DNA of 64,000 nt from Crambe crambe (Eukaryota; Porifera; Demospongiae; Poecilosclerida; Crambeidae). The stretch lies in NCBI GenBank assembly GCA_963924555.1, contig OZ004583.1, positions 9,066,582-9,130,581 on the forward strand, in the 5' to 3' direction. The notes beneath the pieces were generated by a model, which saw only the letters and a list, made by a program, of their open reading frames with translations, was not told the origin of the DNA and ran no database searches. The stretch's first letter is position 1. Each line of letters opens with the position of its first letter. The position numbers and the translations under genes were made by a program. Below, in pieces: positions 44,741 to 57,412 of this stretch.

Positions 44741-47700
44741 GCTAGGTATATGGAGCATCAAAAATAGTACATAGTGTAAGAACGATAACTATAATTATAA
44801 CTATGGACTTGAAACTCATACTTTTTTCTCCTGCTTGTTAAAATTAATTTCAAGTTACTGTCCAAGTGATAATAATAAATAGCTAGCTAGTGTTGTTTAT
44901 GAAGTAGCATATACTGGTATACCGAAGGACTTATAATGATGGCTTCCACCCTGTCCATAAACGTAGTCAAGTTATGTCCAATTATGTAGCTAAGTTACAA
45001 TTCTGCATGGCCCTGTCTATAAACACATGATTGTAGCTATATACTTTCCAAGAAATTCAAGCGGGGCTGCATGTCTACAATCACTGGACTAGACTACTGG
45101 ACTGGACTACTGGACTGACCTAAAGATAGGATTGGAGCTCAATATTCATGGTCTTGTAACTATTTTGAAGCATGCTGTGATGTTTAATTAAGTAAGCAGG
45201 TTTAGCACTCATGTCCACCACAAATTTTTTTTTGCCAAACTACGGCTAAGCTTAGCATGCCACAGTAAAACAGCCATTGGAGAATTTAGGGTGAGCTTTG
45301 CACACACCATGTACCATGCACTCCAGGAACTTTTATTTTGTTGTTGTTGTTGTTGTTGTTATTGTTGTTGTTGTTTGAGGGAGATCGATGCATGCCTGAG
45401 AGGTACAGGCAAGTCAGCAGTTGGGGACACAATGAACCTTGACTATAATGCCTATAGCACCAGTCCAGTCCACCAGTCCATTATTCTAAACTGGTTGGAC
45501 TAAATTTCAAGCCAAGGCTGCTAAGTTGTATTATAGAATCAAGAAGTGAATGTCTCTAGCAACTTGGGACTGTTAGTTAACCCCAAATCCCATGTTTTAT
45601 AATAATTTACAAAAGCAATTACATGAAGTCATAAATCATAGAGGATTGGGACTTGGACAATAACTCCTTTTGCCTCAACCATGCATAGCAATAGATGCTC
45701 ATATACAGTGAACCTCTTCCTCAAATTTCATCATTAATTTAATTATGCATGCATGCATGGCATTGCATAATTAATATTCATGCATGCAAGCATAATTAAA
45801 TTAATGATGATTCTTGTGGCTAACCCGTGTATATAGCTATAGCCAGCTATTTTCAATCGAGTTCACACGTTTTTGGTAAAGGTTTTTGAAGATATTTATG
45901 CTAAACTTCAGTGGTAATATACAAAAAAGGTGACTATAGGTTGTATTAACTAAAGCCATGCACGAAAACCACCTATTCTAGAAGTAGCTAAAACTCTAGA
46001 CAAATATGGTAGCAAGTTGCATGTATGTGTATAGGCTAGCTAAATCCATAATTTATGGTAACTTGTTGTTTCCCAAACACTATTCTTTTTCATTTCTATA
46101 AAAATAGACTCGTTTATCAAGCACCGAACCAGTTGACTCACAGCGCAGATATCATTTTCAGTTTTATTACCCCACGCCACATATGCACAGCAAGGGGTTG
46201 AGTGATCAGACATGGTGCCCATTTATAAATGCCCCCCAAAAATTTTTTCATGCTCACGAAGTAGCTAACTACTCACTCTTGTGGATCTTCTATGATGGAA
46301 AAGAATTTTTTTTTATTTCATTCATGAGGTAAATGCAGCCTAACCTCTCATGCTGTCTTATCGAAGGCTAAAATTGTACATAATACGGCATGCATTATTC
46401 AATCGATAATCTAAGAATGGTATGAAATCTCCGATTGCTCTTGTTATCTAAGCTCCATGCTCATCCAAATACCATCTGCAGCCATCATCTGCAGCAACAG
46501 AAAGAGTTTAAATAGCATATTATATAATTATAGCTACATAGCTACAAACTAGACAATGATATAATGGTAAAGTTTTATTTCGATATCAATCATGAAATTA
46601 ATAGTAATGACACCTGTGCATTAATTTTTGGTATTATCCTATAATCGGCTATACTAGCTATACATCATTTATTTTGAGGCTGAGCAGTCCAAAAGCAAAG
46701 GGTGCAGTACAGGGTAAAGTAATTGAAAGCAAGCAACTGATATCGATAACTAAACCAGGCTGGCCCACTTTTTCGCAGAGTAGGAGAAAAGTGAAAGGCC
46801 TATAGGCTAGGGCTAGGGCCAAGCCATAATATAGTACAATTGAATTTTGACAAATTAGCTCAATATTTAGTTGTCATTGTTATTGCTTTACTTTGGTTTT
46901 CACATGGTCTTAATATCAAAACATGTTATTATTTAAGAGAAATAATGTTATGAAGTTTAGTAGATAGCTATACTATTTTCATAATCAAAAATCCCCAAAT
47001 TTGAGTATAAATATCTATAGCTATATTTGCCTTACATAATAGCTGACCCTTTGTTAGTAAAGGGTTGGCTATGCCAGACTACTTGCATTAGTGGTCTTAG
47101 CTATACATTCAGTGGTGTAGCTGATTAAGATGCAGATATTGATTCTGAGTAATTAAGATACAGATGTTGATTCCGAGCAAAGTGAGGTTATGATATTGAG
47201 TCCAATTGAATTTTTCATGGCAATGATGGTGGTCGACCATGGTAGCTATGCCCTACTCAGTGTACCTTACATGCTTAGTGGCTTCTAGCTATACTGCTTC
47301 AAATGTTAGCTAAATGCTGGTGGTATTCCTGAAGGACAATGGTCAACCCTTACCTGAGCATGTTTGTGCACTTAGTGTCATCCCTACTCTGCTATTATAT
47401 ATAGGATCACGTTCGATTAAAATTATATACTGTGCACCATATCTCAGCTATACAGTGATGAATATTCAGACTTTGCCTACTAAGTGGTTTCTATACTACA
47501 CTGTGAAAACTAAAGTGTGTGCGGCACACCAAATTGTCGCAATGTAAACCCTACCTTAGTTTTTGGTGATTCACCACATGACTCCCTGCTGTTGGATTCT
47601 CTGTGCACGAAGCTTTCATGGCTGACTAGCTAGCTTTAGAATAGTAGCCTTTCTACTTTAGTCTAAGCTCTAAACTCGCTGTAGAACTATAGAACATGAT

Positions 47701-47897
47701 GTCTAATTGATACATCTAGGGGGGAAATGGCTCCTCTGGCCTCACTAAACCATCAGTGTTTGCTGAGCAATGGCTGAGAAAGAGAAGATGGCATGTAATA
47801 TTTGGCTCTTTTATGATACTAGTAAGCACTGAGATGGGAAGGAAGCTCTAGAGTAAGATTATACATTATTAAGGTATGTAATTATTTAATCATGCAG
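44741..47897. other. Noncoding stretch with hairpin and microsatellite
   Basis: About 3 kb with no supported exon. It contains a GTT/TTG run at 45338-45375, a long hairpin at 45728-45810, and a fragment of the 12793-13464 MITE at about 47599-47680. Upstream exons expected for the 47898 receptor copy were not found here. Confidence 0.5.
45728..45810. repeat. Long near-perfect hairpin
   Basis: TCATCATTAATTTAATTATG with GCATGCATGCATG on the left pairs with CATGCATGCAAGCATAATTA and AATTAATGATGA on the right. Possibly a small foldback element; no target duplication is clear. Confidence 0.65.
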
Positions 47898-49111
47898 TTT
47901 TGAATATAACTGAATCATCAGTGATTGAAGTAGGTGAAGAAATCATATTTAGATGCTCTGTCAAAGGCTTCCCAAATCCTCAACTTTTATCATGGCAAGA
48001 AATGATTACTGATAATAGAGTTATGGAAAATTTATCATCAACAGTTACACAAAGAAATGATAATGAGACGGCAGTTGTTGACACACTGACTGTTATGAAT
48101 AGAAGAGTTTGTGCACAAGCAGGAGGATATTCATGCATTTATTACAGTGGCAGCAGTCTCGTCAGCCATGCTTTAATAGAATGCCCCCCAGGCAAGCAAT
48201 TGTAGTTGTTGACCTATACAAATTTGAGTTTGACTACACAGGTTATTGCAACACATCAGGGTTCTATACTTTAATCTACTGGGGGGGGGGGGGGGGGGGA
48301 CAAGCTAACTTCTCCGCCTATGCATGGTCGTACAATCTGCTTAATGTATTTTATCTTCATTATAATGACAAACCTTTAGGTCTGCATGTTATGCTACCGA
48401 TCTCTTCTTTACTCTGTGCTATAACCCTTTCTTTTTTCTCTTTATTCTTAGATAATAGCCCAAGTGTTTCTTCTGCTAATGCATCTACAAGTCCAGTACT
48501 TATTGGTACAGTCCACTAAATGTGTTGTCTTCATTATTTTAATGCTATAATAATTATAGCTAATCAATCTCCGGTATTTTTTTTTATCTAGATGATAACC
48601 AGAGTGTTTCTTCTACTGCAACAAATGTTGCAGTAGTACATAAACCTGAAATACAGGGTCAGTAAGCTGCTCAGCTAAAATTGGCAATAACTAACTGTGT
48701 TTCCTAACCCTACTACACAGATCCAGCAAGCTATAATATATATGTAATAATTGGGTCTGCTATTGGAGGATCATTACTTGTTATGTTAGTACTGATTATA
48801 GTACTAATTGTAATAATAATATTAAGGAAAATGAAATGGTAAGATTCAATTATTGCCTGTATACATTATTATTATTGACAATGTGTTATTATAGTTTCAA
48901 GGACAGAAAGATCAATGTGCCTTCGAATGTAGCCATGAAAGCTGATGCAGTATATGAAGAACTAGATCTCCCAACCACATTCAGGTATACACAATGTTCT
49001 GTTTATGGAATGTTGGAAAGTGGAGCCTCGAGGAAGGAAGCTGTGAACCTTAATTATGAAGAGATTAGCCTTTGGCACTCTAAGCCAGGTATGGAGCATC
49101 AAAAATCATAA
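47898..49111 (+). CDS. Ig-TM receptor copy 2, 5' exons missing
   Basis: Six exons join in phase: 47898-48191 (Ig; IIFRCSVKGFPNPQLLSWQE to GGYSCIY), linkers 48452-48505 and 48592-48657, TM 48721-48838 (VIIGSAIGGSLLVMLVLIIV then RKMKW), and tail 48895-49111. The tail has all three motifs: VYEELDL, SVYGML and NYEEISL. The Ig exon must use a GC donor (CCAG|GCAAGC) to keep phase. It is a near-duplicate of the block at 29033-30017 but has one extra linker exon and no frameshifts. No signal peptide or upstream Ig was found within 3 kb. It may be a 5'-truncated duplicate or have a distant first exon. Confidence 0.7.
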
Positions 49112-50232
49112 GGACAATAACTTAATAGTATTAGCTAGTTGCTTGCTATAATATTATTATAAAGGTTGGAGAGTGTAGATTCAAAATTATCATTAATTTT
49201 ATTGGTGTGGAGTTTTAAAAAACATAATGTGCTGTAATTTTATACTTTTTGATATTAATAAAATTTTTAAATCCTGCTGGAGATAAACAATAATCTAGTG
49301 TTGTAATAGTGATGAGGTACAACTTTAGACTCTGCTGTGATCAGAAGAAGTGTTGAGTGAATGATTCCTGTACATCCCAGACTGACCCAAATGCTGCAGG
49401 AAAGGACATACATGCTATGATAATTATATGATGAGTTCAAAAATTACAACCAACACCTCTGAGAATTTCTGTGTTATTCCATGGAAAGTGTATGGAGCTG
49501 TTTCTACAGTTGGTTGTAGACTCCTGCATTATCATTAATAGTGAAGATAGAATAGCTGATAGGGTAAGGCAGGGCAATTTCGAGGGTGGGGCAATTCCGT
49601 CATTTTTGATAATCATCTTTGTTTCTCTAACTAGACTGACTGGAATATCACTATTTTGTGTTTGGAATTGCCCCACCCTTGCAATTGCCCTGCCTTACCT
49701 TACTCACCCATAAGCACTGCAAGATGTGACATACATAGGATGTTGAGTTTTGCTCATTGGTTCCTTGGTTTCTATGGTAGTCAGTCAGTCATAAATAATA
49801 TACAAATAAATCAGTGACTTAAAATGTTTACTTGGGTCAGTGATAACTGTAGGCATTCTTCTGGTAAGACGTCCATCACAGGAAAATACTGGATTCCCAG
49901 GATTTACTACTTCAACATCTGTGGACATTTATACATTATTAGCACTACTCCAAGACTCCAAGCTACTTCGTTGTCTAGCTAGCTTGTCCTCACCGACTCT
50001 ATGAGAATTGGGTTCACTTCCCTTGGTCAGTTGAGAACTCTGTTTCATAGAGAAGAAGAATAGTACAGTCTATAGCTTATTATATCTACTATTACACTCG
50101 CCTGACTCATTTTATCTTCTCGTACTGACTGTAACTGGGCAGAGCAAGCTTGTTGTTTCCCTATTGCTTGGAAACGCAAATGGGTGGGGCTCCAGTGTTC
50201 CAAATAAAGCGCACCTAAGAGTACTGCACACG
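49112..50232. other. Intergenic copy of a duplicated block
   Basis: Matches 30018-31059 apart from small indels and the MITE at 49563-49699. It would contain the promoter of amidohydrolase copy B. I see no gene. Confidence 0.5.
49563..49699. mobile_element. MITE present in only one duplicate
   Basis: Inverted ends GGTAAGGCAGGGCAATT at 49563 and AATTGCCCTGCCTTACC ending at 49699, with further inverted GGTGGGGCAATTCC. It lies where the otherwise matching block at about 30500 has different sequence. Confidence 0.75.
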
Positions 50233-53200
50233 ATGGCAGGCGTTGGAGAGTATCACGCCATGGACGATTGCACCACGGTGAAAGAAGATCTCGAGGAGGA
50301 CAAAGATGGATTCGTAGAGGTGCAGAGAACCACCGCTCCCGCTAGTGTCAGGTAACTAGAGCTAGATACCGAGTAGTGATTTGAATCTGAATGCTCTCTC
50401 AAGACCCAGAGATGTGAGGAGCAAGAGTTACAATGTTGGAATCTCTCTGAAGGAACAGTGTCTGACAGAAGCCCCACCCAATTTCCGAGGGGTGAGAAGT
50501 CGATCCTTAGTGTGGGACTATCTCGGAAAGAAAGTAAGTCTTCGGCTTTCTCTGTATACATGTATGCATGTCATTATGTGGTGGACACATGCATGTATCC
50601 ATGGTGTATGTGATGCCATGCATGCTATATGTATATGCATGTATGCTACGGAAATTGGCATTTGTCAGCAGAGGTGTTGGAGGCAAGATTCGATTGGTCC
50701 CGAAATTGAATGTAATCCCCCAGACCACTGAAGCTCTACAATTTGCTCTATTCGAGCATCATAGGACACTTTCTTTTGTTATAGCCACTGAATTTATCAT
50801 AATAAATTAACCTTGATTAACTTGTTTTTCCCAAAATAGTGGTCAGGCCTGGGCCTGACCTGTTCCACCACCTATGGGACTCAGTGTGGTGCATGCACAC
50901 TGCAATGATGGGAATGACTCCACATGTGACATCCATGTGTTTGGCATGTGTTAGTGTGGTTCCTGCATGTGACATGCATATGAATATATGTTAGTCATGT
51001 GTTAGTGTGGTACATGCATGCGGCATGTGGATGTATACATGGGTGCATTCTTGCAACTGTTTAATAACAGACTGTGACGTGATCTGTATGAATACCTTTC
51101 TCATGTAGTTGGGAGGGAACTTTGCTAAGGAGCCCGAAGATCTCCTGAGAGAGGAAGTGTCGACAGATGGCCCCACCCACAAGTGTGTCCTCTCTCCTGA
51201 CACCCAGCGAATACTGAAGAAGTGTTTCGAAGATATTGTAAGATCAGCACATACAGTTCATATGAGTCAAGATAGAGGGACATGTAGTAAATTTCATGGG
51301 AAATGTTTTCACATGATGGATACTTGTCATAGTTCTGCTGATGTGTGTAGGATCCGAGTGAGATAGTGGACTATCATGTGCATCTGGTTGGCCATGGAGA
51401 TGGAGGTTCAGGTTGCACTCTCCATCACTCTGTGAGTCTCCCTAAGCCCAATAGTCTTGGTCAAGTCCTCATCACAATGAGGCTAAAGAGAGAGGACTCA
51501 GTTGCATAATGACTTGAAATTCATTGATTGTTGCAGACCAAACAATGGTGGAGACCTTTCAGACGTCTCAAGACTGCTGTCTTCATGTTTGCTGCTCAAG
51601 TCCCAGACATGGAAGGGTAAGGGTAAGGGTGAATGAAGTGAGACTAGATTCAATCAGTTACTCTTTCATGTGGTCAATATAGTAACTTAAATTCCTCTTA
51701 ATTGCCAGGGGTGACCTTCAGTATATCTCTCGTTTGGTGCGTCTCATCAAACACTTTGTCCCTCTCTCCATCCTGGATAAGCCCACTGCTCTCTTCCAAG
51801 ACCACACCCCTTCAAGCACCCAATCCCTCCCTGCTTCCCTTTCCTCCCACCCTGGCCTCTCACACTACAGTCACGGGAAGTACTGTCTCTTAGCATTCGA
51901 TGCTTTCTACGAGAAAAACGGGAGAAGAAATGAATCCAAGACAACGATGTACATCCCCAACGAGTACACTGTTCGTTTGGGGGTGGAGTTTCCCGAGTAT
52001 TTCCACCCTGTCGGCTCAGTCAACCCATACAGACTTGATGCTGAGAGAGAATTAGAGAACTGTGCAGCCAGAGGAATCACCATCATAAAGTGGCTGGTAA
52101 GAATTTCTTGACAAAATGGAAACCTTTCTAACCTATATACCTTCACCCTTGTCTTCCCTCGTACATCCCCCTCCCTTCTCCCCCAGCCCAACTCCATGGG
52201 TATCAACCCTTCCGACAAGGAGTGTGACAAGTTCTACATAAAGATGAAAGAACTAGACATGGTAAGTCCCTAACATGTAACATGCATGTAAAATGCATGC
52301 AACATGCATGTATATAAGTATATACTAACTGTCACTATACTAAATATAAAGTGTACCCTGTGCAGGCCTTGCTGATACACGTGGGAGAGGAACATTCAGT
52401 CACAGCTGGATTCATCGATAACAGGCTAGGCAACCCTCTCTTCCTCAGAAAGTGAGTCAGCAGCAGTAGAGATGGATGACACAGATGGATGATGATTATT
52501 ATTTTTGTTTGTGCCTCAAACCATAACAGACCACTCTCATTTGGTGTGAAGGTCATAGCAGCACACTGCGCCACTGAAGTAAGTCAGACCTTACATAACC
52601 CTCCTCCTCCCCCAAATGATCATCCAGTAATTAAATTTTGATAACTTCTTTCCCATAGTCTTGTCGATCCCCTAGATCACTACACAATCCTCCTACATCT
52701 GCCCTGTCAACCCTCCTAGATCACTACACTTTTCTTCTTTCAGGGAAATGCTGTAGATTTTGAGAACAGACCGTTGAAGTCAGTGCCATGCTTTAACCTT
52801 TTGATGCGTCTGATGAATGAGGAGCAGTATGACAACACACTCTTTGCTGACATTTCAGCTATTTGTGGCTTCAAGAGATTACCCTTCCTCAAGCAGCTGC
52901 TTGCAGCAAAAGTAAGCTGTGTCATGTTAATCGTGTCAGTCAGCTCAGGACTTCTATTGTTCTCTGCTTTCAGAATATCCACCATCGTCTAGTTTACGGC
53001 TCCGATTACCCTGTACCAGCCATCAACCTTGTTGTCCACACCTCCAAACTACAAAAGTCAGTTCCCTCTGAGAAAGGTCGAAATAATAAGGCTATCAATG
53101 CCAGCAATCTCTAATTAATGCACGTTATTGGATATACAGTGGAATTAATAACAGACAAGTTGGGACTAAAGAGTTGTCCTTTATACTAGCAATCACTTAT

Positions 53201-53641
53201 GATTGGTTTTCAATAATAGGTGTCCTTTATTAAGATTGGTTCTAAATGTTATGAACATATACCCAATCGATCTATGATCACAGTTAATGTAATAATAATA
53301 CTTCATAACAGGTCCTTTGATAGATATTTTGATTCTCTTAAGTGGTATAGTATTTTGATAGTGAAAGCTATGAATAAAAGATTACCTCTAAATAAAGAGC
53401 ACCTATTGTTGAGGACGTGGTAGCTAATGCATATTCTTTCCTTCACTTTCTCATCAGACAAGGTTTGATCACAGCAACGGAATGTTCTGCTCTGAATGAG
53501 CTCTACCACTACAACCCTCTCCTCTTTGACTTTGCCAGCAAGCGCTTGCTCAAAGGCCCCAACCAGGAGACCTTCCCTGCCAGTGTCTTCAAGGAACACC
53601 CTCATCTACCCATGTACAAGGAGACTGGAACACCTGTATGA
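50233..53641 (+). CDS. Amidohydrolase-family TIM-barrel hydrolase, copy B (complete)
   Basis: Twelve exons join in phase: 50233-50351, 50404-50533, 51109-51237, 51351-51431, 51537-51616, 51709-52096, 52187-52261, 52366-52451, 52530-52578, 52744-52911, 52974-53056 and 53458-53641, 523 aa. Metal-ligand motifs of the amidohydrolase superfamily are in order: D-Y-H-V-H-L (HxH), IHVGEEHS, VIAAHCATEG and VYGSDYPVPA (final Asp). These enzymes bind one or two metal ions and hydrolyse or decarboxylate small molecules; the substrate cannot be told from sequence. It ends only 137 bp from the convergent XPC stop. It is the intact partner of the truncated copy A at 31060. Confidence 0.85.
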
Positions 53642-53778
53642 AAACTGATCCTTTATTATAAATATAAATCTGAATCTTTATATTTTTTATACCACTCCTT
53701 TGCTTTTTTGTCAACTTCATAATCCAATGCTCAATGGTAATAATGTATCATGGTGAATTGAATGAATCAATATTAATT
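53642..53778. other. Convergent 3' intergenic gap
   Basis: AT-rich spacer of 137 bp between the amidohydrolase and XPC stops, holding poly-A signals for both directions (for example ATTATAAATATAAATC). Confidence 0.4.
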
Positions 53779-56700
53779 TTAGGAATTGATACTGTCAAAC
53801 TGCCGTCTCACTCTTTCTCTGATCAGTGCTCCTTTCACGAACTTTCTCCAGCGATCCAGAACCTTCTTTTCCCTTTTCTGCAGGACATAAGGTAAGAGTG
53901 TTGCTCAATTATAGCTCTGCTTATAATAAGAGTTCACAACACTGTTGACCCTTTACCCTCTTGTAAAGGACATCCAAAACCTCTCAACAAAGGACGGTCT
54001 AAAAGTACCTTTGTATATACACTCTATACAAATAACCTTCAAAAGAGGACAACCTCTCTACACAAGGCTGGGTCCCAAATGTGTCCATTATTATTCAAAG
54101 AATTGTCATTATTATTGTTAGACACTTGACTGGCTACTTGGGCTGGGGTTCATCACTTGTAGTTTGGATGTATGATATCATATGCTCGTGGGAATGAATC
54201 GCATATTTATGTCACCTAAGAACTCACCTTAATTTCCTTCTCCATGGTGATCTGCTCCTCTGTCTCCCAAGCCTCCAATAGGATCTCTTCAAACTCTGCT
54301 GCTACCACTATCCCGTCGAACCTGCACAACACAATCACATGACACGTGACTCTTACAAGACATGCACAAACAAATTGACAAACAGAGACTCACACAGGAT
54401 GACTGAAGCCTCCATGGAAATCCCATCCCACCATGGCAGGTGCAAAGTCTATGTCCAGTTTCCAAGCTACTCTCTGCATTCCTTGGACTAACAAAAATCA
54501 ATGACCACAAGTAATTATGTATTGGATTATACACACTTTTGATGTGGGCAGCTCCCACTGGTAACATAGAGGGTTTAAACATCTCCACATTTCCATGTTT
54601 GTTCTGAGGGACCTTGCCCTGAGGGGGGATTGGGGGAGAGAGGACCAGTAGGTACTCACTCTATACATCTGTGTTGTGTGCCTTACGTCCACAACAAGAG
54701 GAGGCATGTACTCTTCAGTCTGCCAACGTCCATACACCTCAATTGTGCTATTCTGGGCTTCAAGTGAACTCTGACCCTGAGGCATGTGATTTAATAAGTG
54801 TAGGGATAAAACTAATACCACACAGAAAATTATTAAATTCTACCTACCTTTTTTGGTCTGGCCTTGACTGTTCTGTAGGCCTTCTCCCCAACCCTGACCA
54901 GTCGTCCATCTTTCAGCCATGTGTCTCGCGTGTGCAGCTGGAGAAGAAGGGGGGGAAAAATCACTTCTAGGAGCTTATCACTCTTTCCTTCTTCTTTCCA
55001 ATCCCCACCACCTGTCCCCTCACCCCCTCACCCTGTCCCCTCCTCCCCTCCCACACTCACAGTGTGGACATTAGTCCTGGAGTACACTGGCTCCCCCTTG
55101 CAGTGACCCAGCACTGGACTGTCCTCAGGGTACACAGCTGCAAGGAAAAAAATCAACAAAACATGGCCATCCCAAGAAGGTACAGTAGCTGAAGTCTCAG
55201 TATTACCTTCAAACTTCAACAAGTGTCTCTTCAACACATACAATGGATGGTTTTTATACTCTGCTATTGTTAGGGGCAATGGCTGGGAAGAAAGCTTAGC
55301 TAGAAAAGAAAAGTTTTAAATAATATATATACCATACAGGTAATAGAAGAAGCTGATCACATGACTTGTATATAGCTGGTCACATGACTTACCCTCTGGT
55401 CACATGATATGATAGTAAGGGAATATGGTAGAGGATGATTCTAGGGTCTGACTCACAGTAGATATCCTCGTTTTCTTCCATGATCTCCAAGAGGCTTGCA
55501 GGCTGAAAGGGACGTAAAGACTCCTCCCACCACTCCTGACTCACTCTCCACTTCCAAGTGTCTGTGCACCAACCAGAAGCATAGCGGGCTGTCACGTCAC
55601 TAACAACATCCGCTGAAATAAAGTGCACATTTTACTGATGAGGCATGGGTGGTGATGGATAACTTGCCTCACCATTTTCAAAGGCCACCACATAGTGAAG
55701 AGGAAGGAGAGAGTGTTTCTCACACAGCTGAGGATGCTCCATAGAACAGGACAGGAGGTGGACACACAGCCACTTCTTCCTGACAGGAGAGTAGACCTCA
55801 GCCCAACTCCCAGTCTCCTCCACCTCCACCACCTCCACATCATGACGCACATCTTCTCCAGGACATGCCTTTACATCATCCTCCCCTTCAGGATACTTCT
55901 TCACATGATCCACTCGTATGTGTTCAGAAGTTCTTATTTTAGCATGAGCAATCACTTTATCATCAAGTTCCTGTCTTCTATCTCTTTCATCTTTGATCAT
56001 AGCCACTTTTAACTTCTTGACGGACGAGGGTTTAACCAACTTGCGTTTCCTTTTCCTGGAAATCTTCAAATCATTTCCATTGTCACAATCGCCATCATCA
56101 TCATCTTGACTCCATTCAGGTGAGCTTTGTTTAGACTTTCTTGAACTCATCTTTTTGGAGTCTACTTTGGATCTCTGCTTTCTCTTATTACTCAGTGTTC
56201 CATCCACTACTCTATTATGCTGCTGCTGCTCCTTGAAGTAAGGTGACTTAACCTTCTTCTCTCCTTTACTGGGAGATTTCTGTTCAGTTAGGCTCTCACT
56301 GGCAGCAGTTTTCATCTTCTTCCTGTTGTTCTTCTGCACTTTCTTGCCTACAATGTCTGGACCAGATGCCATCTCCTTGCAAGTGGCTTCATCTGTGCCA
56401 ATGGCTGAAGTATCTCTCTCCCCACTCTCACGCTTCTCCAGGTTATAACGTAGCAACTGCTCCCCAAATCCTAGACTTTCACCACCACCTTCACTACTAC
56501 AATCACCTCCATGTGATTCAACTTTCATTTTCTCCATCTTCACCTGCACACACCCCTTCCCCTTCCTCTTGTTCCCTCCTCCTCCTCCTCTTCCTTTCCT
56601 TCGTTTAGGATTCCTGTCTTCCCCTTTTGTTCGACTCCGAACTGGAACCTTGAATGGAATGGGATCCAGCACCATCACAAGTCTCATTCTGAGACCAAAG

Positions 56701-57292
56701 CACCGAAGCAGCGACACAAAGAGTTGTGCCTTGGAGACTCTCTGAAGTCCCAACAATTCCCTCCTTGCCGCCACTTGGAGAAAATCACTCTCAGCAGAAA
56801 ACCACTTGACTATCTTGTGAAGAGATATTTTGCTTGAGTCCTTCATGCATTTAGGGATCAGTTCACACATTCCTTCAGGGACCATCGATAGGAGTAGGGC
56901 TTGGAGGGTGTGGTCATTGCACTGTCCACTGAGGAACAGACCTCGGCTCAACAGGCATAGAAGGTGGGCTTTATGGAGAGCAAGACGGTGCGCTCTCTCA
57001 AACGCTGAGAGAGCTTTTTCCAAAAGACTTTGTGCTTTGTCTTTACTATGTGGTTCAAAGAGAAATAGTAAATGGTGACTGTAAAACTTCTATTCATACA
57101 GTACTACCCACCCCTTTCCTCCCTTGCCACGCCCATCTGTAGGCACCACTATCTCGAGGGAACCCTCACCTCTACATTTTCCATCTTCTCCTTTACCTAG
57201 TGAGAAGAGATTGTGGGTTAAATCTAACTACATACTAGTAACGTACTGTTGTCAACTTCTTCCCATTCCACCTCACTCTCTGAACTCTCCAT
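53779..57292 (-). CDS. XPC: DNA damage recognition protein XPC/Rad4
   Basis: Exon 1 is 57292-57247 ([12 protein letters not shown]), exon 2 57196-57112 (LEIVVPTDG), exon 3 57045-55673. About nine further exons follow near 55612, 55303, 55141, 54939, 54782, 54640, 54489, 54322 and 53882, with stop at 53779-53781; about 750 aa. It has a Rad4 transglutaminase-like fold ([40 protein letters not shown]) split by a long Lys/Ser-rich insert. The fold resumes with [23 protein letters not shown]1 is [22 protein letters not shown]2 [15 protein letters not shown], and BHD3 [10 protein letters not shown] with [12 protein letters not shown]. The C-terminus is basic ([16 protein letters not shown]). XPC finds helix distortions and starts global nucleotide excision repair in the nucleus. 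Divergent from the kinase-Kelch gene. Confidence 0.9.
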
Positions 57293-57412
57293 GCAAATGT
57301 ACTACAATAGGTACGGGTCGACATTATGATCCGAACATCATAACTGATGACGTCATAATTACTTTTGCATCAAAAATGCAGCCGGGGGCGCGGGCGGATC
57401 CAGAGAGTAGCT
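57293..57412. promoter_or_regulatory. Bidirectional promoter with CRE, XPC / kinase-Kelch
   Basis: Only about 120 bp separate the XPC start (57292, minus) from the likely kinase start (57413, plus). A perfect palindromic CRE, TGACGTCA, sits at 57348-57355, the ATF/CREB site. No TATA box at a convincing distance. The site and its flanks (AACTGATGACGTCATAATTA) are kept in the duplicated promoter at 60724-60731. Confidence 0.6.
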
